Shown here in pieces: positions 11,699 to 20,556 of a DNA stretch of 33,350 nucleotides. Numbering within the stretch: position 1 is the stretch's first letter; every line of letters begins with the position of its first letter. The notes under the pieces were generated by a model. That model was not told where the DNA came from, searched no databases, and saw only the letters and a program-made list of their open reading frames with translations. Location of the stretch: the NCBI GenBank assembly GCA_031258505.1, contig JAIRMT010000038.1, forward strand, positions 1 to 33,350, in the 5' to 3' direction. The stretch comes from Treponema sp. GTDB taxonomy: Bacteria; Spirochaetota; Spirochaetia; Treponematales; Breznakiellaceae. The position numbers were made by a program, and so were the translations under genes.

Positions 11699-12184
11699 CT
11701 AAAAGTCAGACCTATAGATACGGATCACTGACACCAGTGAATCAATGAAATCAAGACGCAACACAAGGGGCCAGCCCCGGCTTGGCAACGAATAGAGCGT
11801 ACAGTTGTCATAGTTCTCTACAGGCCAGCGGAGTATTGCCGCGCTTGAAGAACGGCTGTCCCCGATCTTAATCCCGTAAGCGCTCTGTAGAGAGATTTGC
11901 CACACACGATCCTTGTACACATAGAAGTTAAGGCCGTTGTTATACATGAAGATGACATCATCCTGCCAATCTTCTAGTCCCCGTTCAGGGTATACAGCCA
12001 CAGGAACGCCAAAAAGGGAAAATAACTCAGCCAAAGTCAGCCCAATGAACGAAGATGGGTCGTTAGTATCAATGGTGTTCAACTGAACCTCAGATGCGGT
12101 CCATTGCGGCGTGTTTGAACTCTGCGGCGAGAGCGTGGTACACGCGGCAAACGTAAAAAACAAAAGCCATTGGATATGTCGCAT
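11699..12184 (-). CDS. Putative lipoprotein
   Basis: A 161-aa protein with a hydrophobic N-terminus ending TFAAC, a loose spirochaete-type lipobox that would put the lipidated cysteine at residue 15. The mature part is SPQSSNTPQWTASEV followed by a globular region with GLTLAELFSLFGVPVAVYPERG, resembling small SmpA/OmlA-like or BamE-like modules. I would not claim homology on this. It is the first gene of the aroDE cluster. There is no ribosome-binding site, and a -10 element lies only 5 bp before the ATG, so it is probably leaderless. Confidence 0.7.
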   Translation of the reverse strand: MRHIQWLLFFTFAACTTLSPQSSNTPQWTASEVQLNTIDTNDPSSFIGLTLAELFSLFGVPVAVYPERGLEDWQDDVIFMYNNGLNFYVYKDRVWQISLQSAYGIKIGDSRSSSAAILRWPVENYDNCTLYSLPSRGWPLVLRLDFIDSLVSVIRIYRSDF

Positions 12185-12189
12185 GGTTT

Positions 12190-12218
12190 ATTCTAACCGC
12201 AAACAGTGAAAACAACAA
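12190..12218 (-). promoter_or_regulatory. Promoter of the lipoprotein-aroDE-pnc cluster
   Basis: Minus strand TTGTTG (12218-12213), 17-bp spacer, TAGAAT (12195-12190). The start would coincide with the ATG at 12184. Confidence 0.55.
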
Positions 12219-12266
12219 GACGGTGTGGGGCTTTATACGCGCCGTTGGTATTTGATACGATGAGCC

Positions 12267-12902
12267 ATGAAGTTGTTCTGTTTTCTTTGGATACCGCTCT
12301 TCTATCTCTTCTGGTCATCAATATCATCGGACGAGCGGCTGGGTTCCGGCGGACTCTGGGCGTTACTGCTTGGGAGCATCTACGCGGTAGCGGTATTCTT
12401 TTTCGGCCCTTTTATCGAGGAAGGAGGAGGCTTTGGCTATTCCCGCTGGCTCAGTGTCAGCGTTGACTTGGTGAGCGTACCTGCGCTGGCGCCCTTCGTG
12501 GTCTTTGCGCTCTTCCTGCCATTCCGTGTATGCCGCGACTTCACCCGCTTTACCCTCCTGTGGCTCATTCCCGATATGCTTATCAGGATTATCGCGTGGA
12601 ACGTCCGAAATGATCCCGCCCAGCTCATCCTGGTGCCTATACTGCGAACCGCTATTGTTATGGGTATATCCGGCTGTATCCAGCTTATCATGCGCGGCAA
12701 AGTTCCGGGCATAATCAGCGCGAGTCTGGTTCTGCTTGCCCTGCCCTTTGGAGCCTCAAGCTGCTACTGGTTCTTCTTTTGCCAGCGCCCGCGTGAAGGT
12801 TTTATTCTGCTTGCCATAACCCTGATTCCTATGCTGCTTTATTGTGTGTTCCAGCTTATCAAAACGGGGGATAAAGGCGACAGCGTGGAGAAGATAGTTT
12901 AG
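12267..12902 (+). CDS. Integral membrane protein of unknown function
   Basis: A 211-aa hydrophobic protein with about six predicted helices: residues 3-20, 28-48, 65-90, 94-112, 120-142, 148-170 and a possible seventh at 178-197. Short charged loops separate them. There are no signature residues for a transporter family that I recognise. It is divergent from the lipoprotein gene. No ribosome-binding site is visible, and TACGAT at 12256-12261 would give a start at about the ATG, so leaderless expression is possible. Confidence 0.7.
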   Translation: MKLFCFLWIPLFYLFWSSISSDERLGSGGLWALLLGSIYAVAVFFFGPFIEEGGGFGYSRWLSVSVDLVSVPALAPFVVFALFLPFRVCRDFTRFTLLWLIPDMLIRIIAWNVRNDPAQLILVPILRTAIVMGISGCIQLIMRGKVPGIISASLVLLALPFGASSCYWFFFCQRPREGFILLAITLIPMLLYCVFQLIKTGDKGDSVEKIV

Positions 12903-13139
12903 ACTAAACTCATAAAGAACAGAGAGCTTTCAAATCGTTAAAAAACGACCGCGTAAAGGATGGCGGCTCACCAAAGACAGGGTCGGCTCTTATGCTTTCC
13001 CTGGCGAGGATTTTCGCCGCACTGCTGCAAACCGTTCTCGGACCTTTCTACAGAACCTTCGTAGAACTCTACTAAAGTTTCGTAGAACATCGCCTAAAAG
13101 ACTGGATTCTACAAAATCCAAAGAAAAAGGGGTAAGATT
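12903..13139. other. Intergenic region with a short direct repeat
   Basis: No gene is visible. TTCGTAGAAC occurs twice within about 30 bp (near 13048 and 13080), a possible regulator site for the gene at 13140, whose ribosome-binding site is AAGGGG. Confidence 0.4.
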
Positions 13140-13481
13140 ATGGCTGGAGATTTCATTCCTCATCAGGACGGGGTTTTTGGGGAGTGGGCGAAGACGCTTT
13201 TGGCGTATATACCGCCCAAATTGACGGTTTTTAACATTCCGCAGACGGCGGGAATGTGGTTAGATTTGGGCGGGCAGACGCAATTTGATATGATAAACCT
13301 TGATGCGGGAAATTGGACTGATTATCCTAAAAAGTATAAAGTTAGTGTATCAAATGACGGTGTCAGTTTTACAGATATAGAAACTGACACCTCAGACATC
13401 GGGTTTGGACAGAAAGTTATCTTATACCCTGTAAGCTGTTCCAGTAATTCCCGGTACGGCTCCCTTCTGCCAGCGCGATGA
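13140..13481 (+). CDS. Chimeric or truncated protein with a discoidin-like fragment
   Basis: A 113-aa protein. Residues 1-33 (MAGDFIPHQDGVFGEWAKT to FNIPQTA) match the N-terminus of the protein encoded at 30908-31561. Residues 40-100 then read as part of an F5/8 type C (discoidin) domain, FDMINLDAGNWTDYP then YKVSVSNDGVSF. The domain breaks off near 13430 and the last 15 residues look random. The gene therefore appears to be a fusion of a family start with a carbohydrate-binding fragment, cut at its 3' end. An 11-bp inverted repeat GGTGTCAGTTT/AAACTGACACC lies inside it. Confidence 0.55.
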   Translation: MAGDFIPHQDGVFGEWAKTLLAYIPPKLTVFNIPQTAGMWLDLGGQTQFDMINLDAGNWTDYPKKYKVSVSNDGVSFTDIETDTSDIGFGQKVILYPVSCSSNSRYGSLLPAR

Positions 13482-13519
13482 GTTTTTCCGTCCACAGTGT
13501 ATACTTCGACGCCTCTCCC

Positions 13520-15529
13520 TCAATATATATTTGTTTCTGAACGCAGAACTTTTACCTCAAAAGGCTCAAGGCTGATTTCGGGTTTGCCGGATTCCGCCTG
13601 AACCTGTCTTTTCTCGTTGGTAAAATTCGTAAGAAAGACAAAATTCTTTTTGCCGTCACTGCGGACTTGGGCAGTAACACCCTCCGGTAAGTCCTCAAAC
13701 AACGGCCGGATACCCGCCTCCATTGTCAGATGGCGGTAAAAGACATCAAGAAAATCCTCCCCAGTTCGCGCCGCGATGAAGTAAGCCTGTCCTTTCCCCC
13801 GTCGATGCACTGTCAATGCGGGACTTCCAGCATAAAAATCACTGCCATAAACCCCAAGAACCTCTGCGCCCTCTCCATGGACAAGTTCACAAAGATCAAA
13901 CGCCCGGTACGTTCTGCCATCCCACTTGATGGAGTTTGTTTCTCCAGGATACAGAGCGTCAATTTCCTCACACCAGATACCCAATGTCTTTTTAAGGGGT
14001 CCGGGAAAACCATCCAGAAAAGTCAGGGCGCTCTCGTTTACATAGCCGGTAACGTAGGTGGCAACGAAGATGCCGCCATTCTGGACAAACTCATCAATTC
14101 GTTCTGCTGTTCCTTCCCGTAACAAGTACAGCATTGGAGCAATCACCAGACGGTATTTTTCCAAGCTCTGCCGGGAATCAATAACATCCAGGGGAATACC
14201 CCGTTTCCAAAACGCGCGATAATGCTCAATCAGGGTTTCTCCATAGCCGGTTTTTTTCTGCAAAAAGCCCTTAGCGTCTTCCAAGGCCCAACGTACCTGA
14301 TAATCGTGGATTAACGCCGTTTCTACCGGCGTGTCCATCCCCACCAGATCATCAAGGTCCTTCAAACATTCCCCCAGCTCGGCGACTTCGCGGAAAACCC
14401 GGGTGTTTTCGCCGCCATAGTGATCGACTACCGCGCCGTGGTATTGCTCCGGTCCTCCACGGCTCTTGCGGAACTGGAAATACTGAACCGTGTCCGCGCC
14501 ATGGGCCAGGGCATGGAGGGACTGGAGCTTATGGAGTCCTGGCCGATGGAGCTTGGCTATGGGACGCCAGTTAGTAGCGGACGGGCAGGACTCTATCAAC
14601 ATGAAGGGTTTTCGTTTAAGGCCCCGCATCAGATCGTGGTAATATGAGGTTTCGAGGCCGATCTTGCTGTTGCCCTCCGCGCTGGTCCATTGGGGGTAGG
14701 AATCCCAGGAGGCCACATCAAGGACTTCGGCAAGACGGGCGTAATCTATTCCCGTATAAGCGGCCATAAGGTTCGTAGTACAGGGAATCTCTGGGGTAAT
14801 TTCTTTGAGGGGCGCCGTTTCATTCAGATAAAAATCAACAAACTGTTCGGTAGTAAAACGGCGCCAGTCCAGCCTAAGCCCGTTGTGGCCTGCGTTGCCA
14901 AGGCTGCTGGGACTTTCAACCTGATCCCAATCCGTGATCGTGGCGCTCCAAAAGGTAGCCCACCATGCTTCGTTCAGGGCGTCTAGGGTCTTGTACCTAT
15001 TTTTCAGATATGTACGAAATTCGGCCTGGCAGAGAGGACAATGACATTCCCCGGAATACTCGTTGGAGATGTGCCAAACCGCCAAGGCAGGATGATCCTT
15101 ATAACGTCGCGCTAACTGCTCGTTAATAGCCCTTGTTTTTTCCCGATAGACTGGGGAGGAAAGGCAATGGTTATGCCGTTCCCCGTGAACATTCCGTAAG
15201 CGGGACTCGTTTACCCGCAGCACCTCAGGATACTTCCTGCTCATCCATGCAGGCCGGGCGCCGGATGGCGTACCCATGACGGCGGCAATACCGTTCTCGG
15301 CCAGCATGTCCATCAGCTCATCAAGCCATGCAAAGTTGTACTGCCCTTCCTCTGGCTCAAGAGCCGTCCATGAGAACATCCCCAGGGTCAGGGTATTGAT
15401 TCCCGCTAGTTTGGCGAGCCGCATATCCTCCTTCCAGATCGTATCTTTCCACTTTATCCATTGGTCAGGGTTGTAATCGCCTCCATGCAAGATATGAGGC
15501 ATTTTTTTTACTATTGGCGGATACCGCAT
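13520..15529 (-). CDS. Beta-galactosidase, glycoside hydrolase family 42
   Basis: A 669-aa cytosolic enzyme hydrolysing terminal beta-galactosides from short oligosaccharides. The TIM barrel starts HILHGGDYNPDQW. The acid/base is E157 in HISNEYS and the nucleophile is E313 in MLIESCPS. The zinc cysteines C122, C162, C164 and C167 (ECHCPLC) are all present. A trimerisation domain (about 390-600) and a C-terminal beta domain complete the family layout. AAAGGAG precedes the start. No secretion signal is seen. It is divergent from an AraC-type regulator that probably controls it. Confidence 0.93.
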   Translation of the reverse strand: MRYPPIVKKMPHILHGGDYNPDQWIKWKDTIWKEDMRLAKLAGINTLTLGMFSWTALEPEEGQYNFAWLDELMDMLAENGIAAVMGTPSGARPAWMSRKYPEVLRVNESRLRNVHGERHNHCLSSPVYREKTRAINEQLARRYKDHPALAVWHISNEYSGECHCPLCQAEFRTYLKNRYKTLDALNEAWWATFWSATITDWDQVESPSSLGNAGHNGLRLDWRRFTTEQFVDFYLNETAPLKEITPEIPCTTNLMAAYTGIDYARLAEVLDVASWDSYPQWTSAEGNSKIGLETSYYHDLMRGLKRKPFMLIESCPSATNWRPIAKLHRPGLHKLQSLHALAHGADTVQYFQFRKSRGGPEQYHGAVVDHYGGENTRVFREVAELGECLKDLDDLVGMDTPVETALIHDYQVRWALEDAKGFLQKKTGYGETLIEHYRAFWKRGIPLDVIDSRQSLEKYRLVIAPMLYLLREGTAERIDEFVQNGGIFVATYVTGYVNESALTFLDGFPGPLKKTLGIWCEEIDALYPGETNSIKWDGRTYRAFDLCELVHGEGAEVLGVYGSDFYAGSPALTVHRRGKGQAYFIAARTGEDFLDVFYRHLTMEAGIRPLFEDLPEGVTAQVRSDGKKNFVFLTNFTNEKRQVQAESGKPEISLEPFEVKVLRSETNIY

Positions 15530-15554
15530 AGTACACTCCTTTTTAGGTTAAGGT

Positions 15555-15606
15555 ATGTTGTTACCAACATTCGTTTAAGATAAGAATGAATTCCGTTTCC
15601 ATGCAA
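15555..15606 (-). promoter_or_regulatory. Promoter and palindromic operator for the GH42 gene
   Basis: Minus strand TTGCAT (15606-15601), 18-bp spacer, TATCTT (15582-15577). The palindrome ATGTTG-TTAC-CAACAT (15555-15570) sits at the predicted start, a repressor-like position. Confidence 0.45.
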
Positions 15607-15691
15607 GTCCATGACTTTTTACATAAAAATCTAGGACTATTCCATAACTTTCTTGTTTCCTTTGTACTTGAAAGATGGTATCATCCCTAGC

Positions 15692-16582
15692 ATGAAGGTG
15701 CTAGATGTCTTTTTGGAAGAAAAGGCTAAGAAGCTGATAAGCAGTTTTTCCCATTGTTTTAAGGTATGTATCTCTATCTTCTCTGCGGATGTACAGAAAA
15801 ACTTGACTCTGGGATTCAATCCGCTCTGTAATTATTGCACACTTGTCAGGGGAAAACTTCATTATGATCATTGTTGTATCCAGATGGACCATGAGATGTG
15901 TCTTCGTTCTACAAATAGTTTGGTTCCTTTGGTTTATCCCTGCCATGCTGGTCTTGTAGACGTGGCATTCCCCATTAAGCTCAATGATGAAGTCGTTGGG
16001 TATGCCATGATAGGTCAATTCAGAACTCGAAATACTATTCCTCCCACAATACTCCATGACTGGGGGAAAAACGGATTTGATCCGGCTGTTTTGAACAACG
16101 CCTTTACTGAACAACCGCTTCTTAATAAAACCTCACAGGATGGCATGATTAATCTTTTTTCCATGCTTTGTGATTATATTATTTGTAAGGGATATATCAG
16201 AACCTATCAACGTCAATTAGATATTACTGAGGAAGTCTTACGCTGGATTGAAAACCATATCTCAGCCCCTATGTTGTTCCGAGAACTAGCAGACCATTTA
16301 GGTTTTAGCCAATCAACAATATTAAACGCCCTTAATACAAAGCTGCATATAAGTTTCAAACAGCTTTGTATACTTAAAAAGATTGAACGATTTGAAAGTA
16401 TCGTAACCACAGACCCGCTCATCTCCATTGAAGAAGCGGCATTAAAAGTCGGTTATCATGATGTCTCATATTTTTCCCGCTTATATAAAAAGGTCCGTTC
16501 TACAACACCATCCTTATTTATCAAATCTATCAGTAGTGATGGAAAGCCCGCTCATATCAATGCGGTCAGCGTCCAGATATGA
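15692..16582 (+). CDS. PocR-domain AraC-family transcription regulator
   Basis: A 296-aa protein. Residues 1-170 form a PocR-type sensory domain with conserved cysteines C46, C49, C62, C70 and C84 (CNYC...DHCC...CHAG) and the IGQFRT segment. Residues 190-285 are two AraC helix-turn-helix motifs (LFRELADHLGFSQSTI and SIEEAALKVGYHDVSYFSRLYKK). ATG 15692 is chosen; an earlier in-frame TTG at 15653 would add 13 residues without a ribosome-binding site. Divergent transcription from the GH42 gene makes it the likely regulator of galactoside use. Confidence 0.85.
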   Translation: MKVLDVFLEEKAKKLISSFSHCFKVCISIFSADVQKNLTLGFNPLCNYCTLVRGKLHYDHCCIQMDHEMCLRSTNSLVPLVYPCHAGLVDVAFPIKLNDEVVGYAMIGQFRTRNTIPPTILHDWGKNGFDPAVLNNAFTEQPLLNKTSQDGMINLFSMLCDYIICKGYIRTYQRQLDITEEVLRWIENHISAPMLFRELADHLGFSQSTILNALNTKLHISFKQLCILKKIERFESIVTTDPLISIEEAALKVGYHDVSYFSRLYKKVRSTTPSLFIKSISSDGKPAHINAVSVQI

Positions 16583-16628
16583 TTTCGATGTTCCCGACGG
16601 AATCCCTCTTGTCAAAGTCAGCTTTCAT
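16566..16628 (-). pseudogene. N-terminal remnant of a lost gene
   Basis: AAGGAGA with good spacing precedes ATG 16628, which opens MKADFDKRDSVGNIEIISGR and stops. The frame overlaps the convergent AraC gene end by 17 bp. The excellent start signal with so short a frame suggests a gene cut off by a deletion. Family not recognisable. Confidence 0.35.
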
Positions 16629-16700
16629 AGACCTATCTCCTTTTCTTTGGTGGTGTGCTTAATGGTAATGGCGGCTTGAGCGCCCCATGCCGGATGAAAC

Positions 16701-16754
16701 GCTTGTTCGGAACCTTTGCCAGCGACTTGCTTTAGCGCGGTTTCCGAACAAGGC
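16701..16754. terminator. Hairpin between the regulator and oadB
   Basis: GCTTGTTCGGAACC (16701-16714) pairs with GGTTTCCGAACAAGGC (16739-16754) with one mismatch or bulge. A weak T-run (CTATTTTAG) follows on the plus strand. It separates convergent transcripts. Confidence 0.6.
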
Positions 16755-16765
16755 TATTTTAGCAA

Positions 16766-18139
16766 TCAGCCATAGACGGCAATCATCACGCCTGCGGCAA
16801 TGGCAGTGCCAATGACGCCGGCCACGTTGGGACCCATTGCGTGCATCAGCAGGAAGTTGCCCGGATCGAACTCAAGGCCAACGCGATTCGAGACACGCGC
16901 CGCCATTGGAACTGCGGACACGCCGGCGGAACCAATGAGCGGGTTGATCTTTTCCTTGAGGAAGAGATTCATCAGCTTGGCAACGCAGACGCCCGTAGCG
17001 GTCGCTACACAAAAGGCGATAAGGCCGGTTGCCACAATGAGGAGCGACGAGGGGTTCAGGAACTTCTCCGGCGTCATCTGGCTGCCAACGCCCAGAGACA
17101 GCATGATCGACACGATGTTCATCAGCTCGTTCTGCACTGTCTTGGAAAGCCGCTCAACTATGCCGATTTCCTTGATGAAGTTACCAAACATGAGGCAGCC
17201 AATGAGCGGCGCTGATGGCGGTAATAACAAAATTGACAGCGCAAATACCACAAGCGGGAAGAACATCTTCTCGACCTTAGACACATTCCGCAACTGGCGC
17301 ATCTTGATCAGGCGCTCTTCCTGTGTTGTGAGCAGCTTCATGATAGGCGGCTGAATCAGCGGTACCAGCGCCATGTAGGAATAGGCCGCCACTGCCACAG
17401 TCGCCAGAAGGTGCGGAGCAAGTTTTGCCGCGATGTAGATCGTGGTGGGACCGTCGGCGCCGCCGATGATGGCAACCGCGCAAGCCTCTTTAAGGTTAAA
17501 GTTGACGCCGGGAATCGCGTTCATAGCGGTCAAGGCAAAGAGAGTGCCAAAGACGCCGAACTGGGATGCCGCGCCTAAAAGCGCTGTCTTAGGATTGGCG
17601 ATGAGCGGCCCGAAGTCGGTCATTGCTCCAATGCCCATGAAGATAAGCAGTGGGAAGAACTCGTTACCCACACCGCCGTCATAGATAATCTTGAGGAAAC
17701 CTGGGATGCCGTCTTCAGACTGCCACATGTGCGCCATGGGGATATTGACGAAGATCGTGCCAAAGCCAATGGGAATGAGCAAGATTGGCTCAAAGCCCTT
17801 GACCGCGCCCAAATACACGATGAGGAAACCCACCGCCAGCATGAGGAATTCCTGCCAGCCATACACAACGGTCGTGCCGCCGCCGGGGGTTTCCATTTCA
17901 TGGGCATCGGTGAAGAACGCGGCAAGACCAGTGGTCTCCGCGATGTTACGGGCAAAACTGCCAAAGGATATGGGCTTGATGTTCTCACTGCCCGGAATAA
18001 TCCCTTCGTTTGAAGTGGATGTTGCCGACGGCGCTACTTGCGCCACTACTCTCGGCATGAAGGTAAACACAAACGCTCCGATCAGAATAGCGAAGCATAT
18101 TTTCGTTACCCACACCGTGTCTCGTTTCTTGTTAAACAT
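16766..18139 (-). CDS. oadB: Oxaloacetate decarboxylase beta subunit (sodium pump)
   Basis: A 457-aa inner-membrane protein with about nine helices. It receives the carboxyl group from biotin, decarboxylates it and exports sodium ions. Family regions are visible: GAMTDFGPLIANPKT, AVAIIGGADGPTTIYIAAKLAP (the conserved sodium-site segment), NELMNIVSIMLSLGVGSQM, and the C-terminal LLMHAMGPNVAGVIGTAIAAGV. An N-terminal extension of about 90 residues with a helix precedes the core, as in several spirochaete homologues. AGGACA is the ribosome-binding site. It is the third gene of the oadGAB operon. Methylmalonyl-CoA or glutaconyl-CoA decarboxylase beta is the alternative. Confidence 0.92.
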   Translation of the reverse strand: MFNKKRDTVWVTKICFAILIGAFVFTFMPRVVAQVAPSATSTSNEGIIPGSENIKPISFGSFARNIAETTGLAAFFTDAHEMETPGGGTTVVYGWQEFLMLAVGFLIVYLGAVKGFEPILLIPIGFGTIFVNIPMAHMWQSEDGIPGFLKIIYDGGVGNEFFPLLIFMGIGAMTDFGPLIANPKTALLGAASQFGVFGTLFALTAMNAIPGVNFNLKEACAVAIIGGADGPTTIYIAAKLAPHLLATVAVAAYSYMALVPLIQPPIMKLLTTQEERLIKMRQLRNVSKVEKMFFPLVVFALSILLLPPSAPLIGCLMFGNFIKEIGIVERLSKTVQNELMNIVSIMLSLGVGSQMTPEKFLNPSSLLIVATGLIAFCVATATGVCVAKLMNLFLKEKINPLIGSAGVSAVPMAARVSNRVGLEFDPGNFLLMHAMGPNVAGVIGTAIAAGVMIAVYG

Positions 18140-18163
18140 GGAATTGTCCTGTTGTTAATGAAA

Positions 18164-18206
18164 AAGGTTGCCATTTTGTTTTACTACAAAACGAAACAGC
18201 AACCTT
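18164..18206 (-). terminator. Intercistronic terminator-like hairpin between oadA and oadB
   Basis: On the minus strand AAGGTTGC (18206-18199) pairs with GCAACCTT (18171-18164), with an inner TTTTGT/ACAAAA stem, followed by TTT (18163-18161). It may lower oadB transcription relative to oadA. Confidence 0.55.
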
Positions 18207-18214
18207 CTCGACCG

Positions 18215-20014
18215 CTAGTTGATTTCAGCGATCGGCTGTTGGGCCGCGATCTGCGTACCGGTGGGGACGAGGAAGCGCACCTTACCAGCAACAGTAGCTT
18301 TGATTTCCAGTTCCATCTTCATTGATTCGATAATGATGATGGTATCGCCGGAGACGACCTGGGCGCCTTCGCTGACTTGATGTTTAAGCAGGGTGCCGGC
18401 GACTGGCGCGGGAATGACCGTGCCGCCTGTGGGCGCGGCGGGCGCTGGAGCGGCGGGAGCCGGAGCAGCGGGAGCCGGAGCGACTGGCGCGGCTGATACC
18501 GTGAACTCGCCAGTGGCGGGTTTCACAATAACGTTATAGTCAGAGCCATTTACGTTCACCACATACTTTGCCGGTTCATTAGACGGCGCGGGTTTGGGAG
18601 CCGCAGGTGAAGCTGGCGGCGGTGAAGCTGGCGGCGCGGGAGGCTTCACTGCAAAGGAGGCGGAATCCACCGGCCCCTTTGCGCGATCCCTGAAAAAGTT
18701 CGGCGCAACCTTGGGGAACATCGCATAGGTAAGGACATCCTCAACGCTATTTGCGCCAACTGCCTTTGCCTCAGCCTCGATTTTGGCGAATTCGTTGGGG
18801 ATTGAGTCAGCCGGGCGCGCCGTAAGTACCGCGTCGTACTTGTTCTGGATAAGCGCCTTCTTCACCAGCTCAGGATTTGCGGGCGCGGCAAGCGCTCCGT
18901 AACGGCCGGTTACCAAGTCGGCAGTTTCCGACGTGATTTTCTCGTAGCGTCCGAACAGCACGTTAAACACGGCCTGAGTGCCTACGATTTGGCTGGTCGG
19001 GGTAACAAGTGGGATATAGCCACAGTCTTTCTGAACAGCCTGAATCTCCTTGAGTACCGCATCGATCTTGTCAGCAGCGCCCTGTTCCTTGAGCTGGTTT
19101 TCGAGGTTTGACAGCATACCGCCGGGAACCTGCGACGCGAGAATACGGGTATCAGCGCCGAGAAAGCTGGACTCGAACTTTGCGTAGTTCTTGCGGACAT
19201 TGCGGAAGTAGGCGGCGATTTCGAGCAGGGCGATAATATCAAGGCCCGTATCGTATTCCGTGCCTTTGAACGCCTCAACAATGGTTTCAGTGGGGCTGTG
19301 GCTGGTTCCCATGGACATTGACGAGATAGTCGTATCCAGCAGCTCTGCTCCGGCTTCAGCCGATTTCACCAGGCTTGCAACTGAAAGGCCGGTGGTCGCG
19401 TGGGTATGAATCTCTACTGGAATGTCAACTTCCGCCTTGATCGCCTTGACCAGGTCATAGGCTTCATAGGGCTTGAGCAAGCCGGACATATCCTTGATGC
19501 AGATGGAGTCCGCGCCAAAGTCGGCGTAGGACTTGGCAAGCTTGGCATAGATTTCCTTGGTGTGGTACGGCGTAGTCGCGTAGGAAATGGCCATCTGCAC
19601 GTGCTTACCAGTTTTTTTGGCAGCGTCAGCGGCGCGTTTGAGGTTACGCGGGTCATTACAGGCATCGAAGATGCGGAAGACGCCAACGCCGTTTTCAGCC
19701 GCCTTTTCAACGAATTTGTCTACGACATCGTCGGCATAGTGGCGATAGCCTAGCAGATTCTGCCCCCGCAGCAACATCATGATTGGGGTATGAGGCAGAG
19801 CAGCCTTGAGCTTCCGCAGGCGCTCCCACGGGTCTTCGTTGAGGAAGCGGATACACGAGTCAAAGGTTGCCCCGCCCCATGCTTCCAGCGCCCAGTACCC
19901 GATTTTGTCGAGCTTGTCGGCAATCGGGAGCATATCCGCCGTAACCATACGGGTAGCGAACAGTGATTGGTGCGCGTCCCGCAACACCAGATCGGTAAGT
20001 TGAACTTTAGCCAT
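18215..20014 (-). CDS. oadA: Oxaloacetate decarboxylase alpha subunit (biotin carboxyltransferase)
   Basis: A 599-aa protein. Residues 1-455 are the carboxyltransferase domain: VQLTDLVLRDAHQSLFATRM (metal-binding Asp), MLLRGQNLLGYRHYAD, IHTHATTG. A Pro/Ala-rich flexible linker (about 458-525, PAPPASPPPASP and APAAPAPAAP) follows, then a biotinyl domain ending with the biotin lysine in ESMKMELEIKA (about K565). The enzyme moves CO2 from oxaloacetate to biotin, giving pyruvate. AAGGAGAT precedes the ATG. The order gamma-alpha-beta identifies a sodium-pump OAD rather than a soluble pyruvate carboxylase subunit. Confidence 0.93.
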   Translation of the reverse strand: MAKVQLTDLVLRDAHQSLFATRMVTADMLPIADKLDKIGYWALEAWGGATFDSCIRFLNEDPWERLRKLKAALPHTPIMMLLRGQNLLGYRHYADDVVDKFVEKAAENGVGVFRIFDACNDPRNLKRAADAAKKTGKHVQMAISYATTPYHTKEIYAKLAKSYADFGADSICIKDMSGLLKPYEAYDLVKAIKAEVDIPVEIHTHATTGLSVASLVKSAEAGAELLDTTISSMSMGTSHSPTETIVEAFKGTEYDTGLDIIALLEIAAYFRNVRKNYAKFESSFLGADTRILASQVPGGMLSNLENQLKEQGAADKIDAVLKEIQAVQKDCGYIPLVTPTSQIVGTQAVFNVLFGRYEKITSETADLVTGRYGALAAPANPELVKKALIQNKYDAVLTARPADSIPNEFAKIEAEAKAVGANSVEDVLTYAMFPKVAPNFFRDRAKGPVDSASFAVKPPAPPASPPPASPAAPKPAPSNEPAKYVVNVNGSDYNVIVKPATGEFTVSAAPVAPAPAAPAPAAPAPAAPTGGTVIPAPVAGTLLKHQVSEGAQVVSGDTIIIIESMKMELEIKATVAGKVRFLVPTGTQIAAQQPIAEIN

Positions 20015-20033
20015 GTTTATCTCCTTAATAATG

Positions 20034-20309
20034 TTAGTTATGATTTTTTCGATAAGTGCTAACCGCAGCGCTGATAGCGGCGATTATTGCAGAATCTTGG
20101 TTGGCGACGACACTCGCCCCCACGACAGCAGGCACAGGCAGCGGCGCTTTCGGCTTTGCCGCTTCCGGTTCTTTATCCCAGCCTATAGCGTGCACAACCT
20201 TCCCCAAGCAAGTGATTGCCGCAATAAGAATGATCAGAAACCCGAATACCACGCCCATTCCCAGCAGGGTAAGCACCGTGCTCTGCTCAAACATCTCAGT
20301 AATGTTCAT
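20034..20309 (-). CDS. oadG: Oxaloacetate decarboxylase gamma subunit
   Basis: A 91-aa protein with one membrane helix (about 13-36, VLTLLGMGVVFGFLIILIA) and a Pro/Ala-rich cytoplasmic tail. This is the usual form of OadG, which anchors the alpha subunit to beta and carries a metal site. The conserved GMGVVF motif is present. The ribosome-binding site is AGGGGGA. It is first in the operon, 19 bp before oadA. The tail contains an unusually alanine-rich C-terminal stretch. Confidence 0.85.
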   Translation of the reverse strand: MNITEMFEQSTVLTLLGMGVVFGFLIILIAAITCLGKVVHAIGWDKEPEAAKPKAPLPVPAVVGASVVANQDSAIIAAISAAVSTYRKNHN

Positions 20310-20527
20310 AGATCCCCCTAAATAAGTAATTAAATGAAGTATGCAGAATCAATGGTTTTTTATCAAGCGCCATATTGAACAGCAGCAATTCAAAGTATCA
20401 CCTGTCAGGCTCATCTCCCAGACAAAAAGGATAAAAGCCTCCCCATTTTCATGGAGAAACCGGCACAAGGCGTACTTCAGCGCCATATAGAAATTGTCCC
20501 GCCGCCCGGCGCGTATACGGACTTTAA
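20310..20527. other. Upstream region of oadG without a convincing gene
   Basis: A minus-strand 60-aa frame beginning MVKVRIRAGRRDNFYMAL runs through it but has no ribosome-binding site or family match. TTGATT with a poor -10 (TTACTT) 17 bp on could be the oad promoter. Confidence 0.3.
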
Positions 20528-20556
20528 CCATAGTTAAGAGATTCTCTTAACTATGG
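20528..20556. repeat. Perfect 14-bp palindrome at the array edge
   Basis: CCATAGTTAAGAGA (20528-20541), one central T, TCTCTTAACTATGG (20543-20556). It joins the first unit of the 23-bp array to its mirror image. Confidence 0.8.

Noticed and set aside
20349..20531. 60-aa minus-strand gene upstream of oadG
   Set aside because: No ribosome-binding site, no recognised domain, and its start lies in the palindrome at the array edge.
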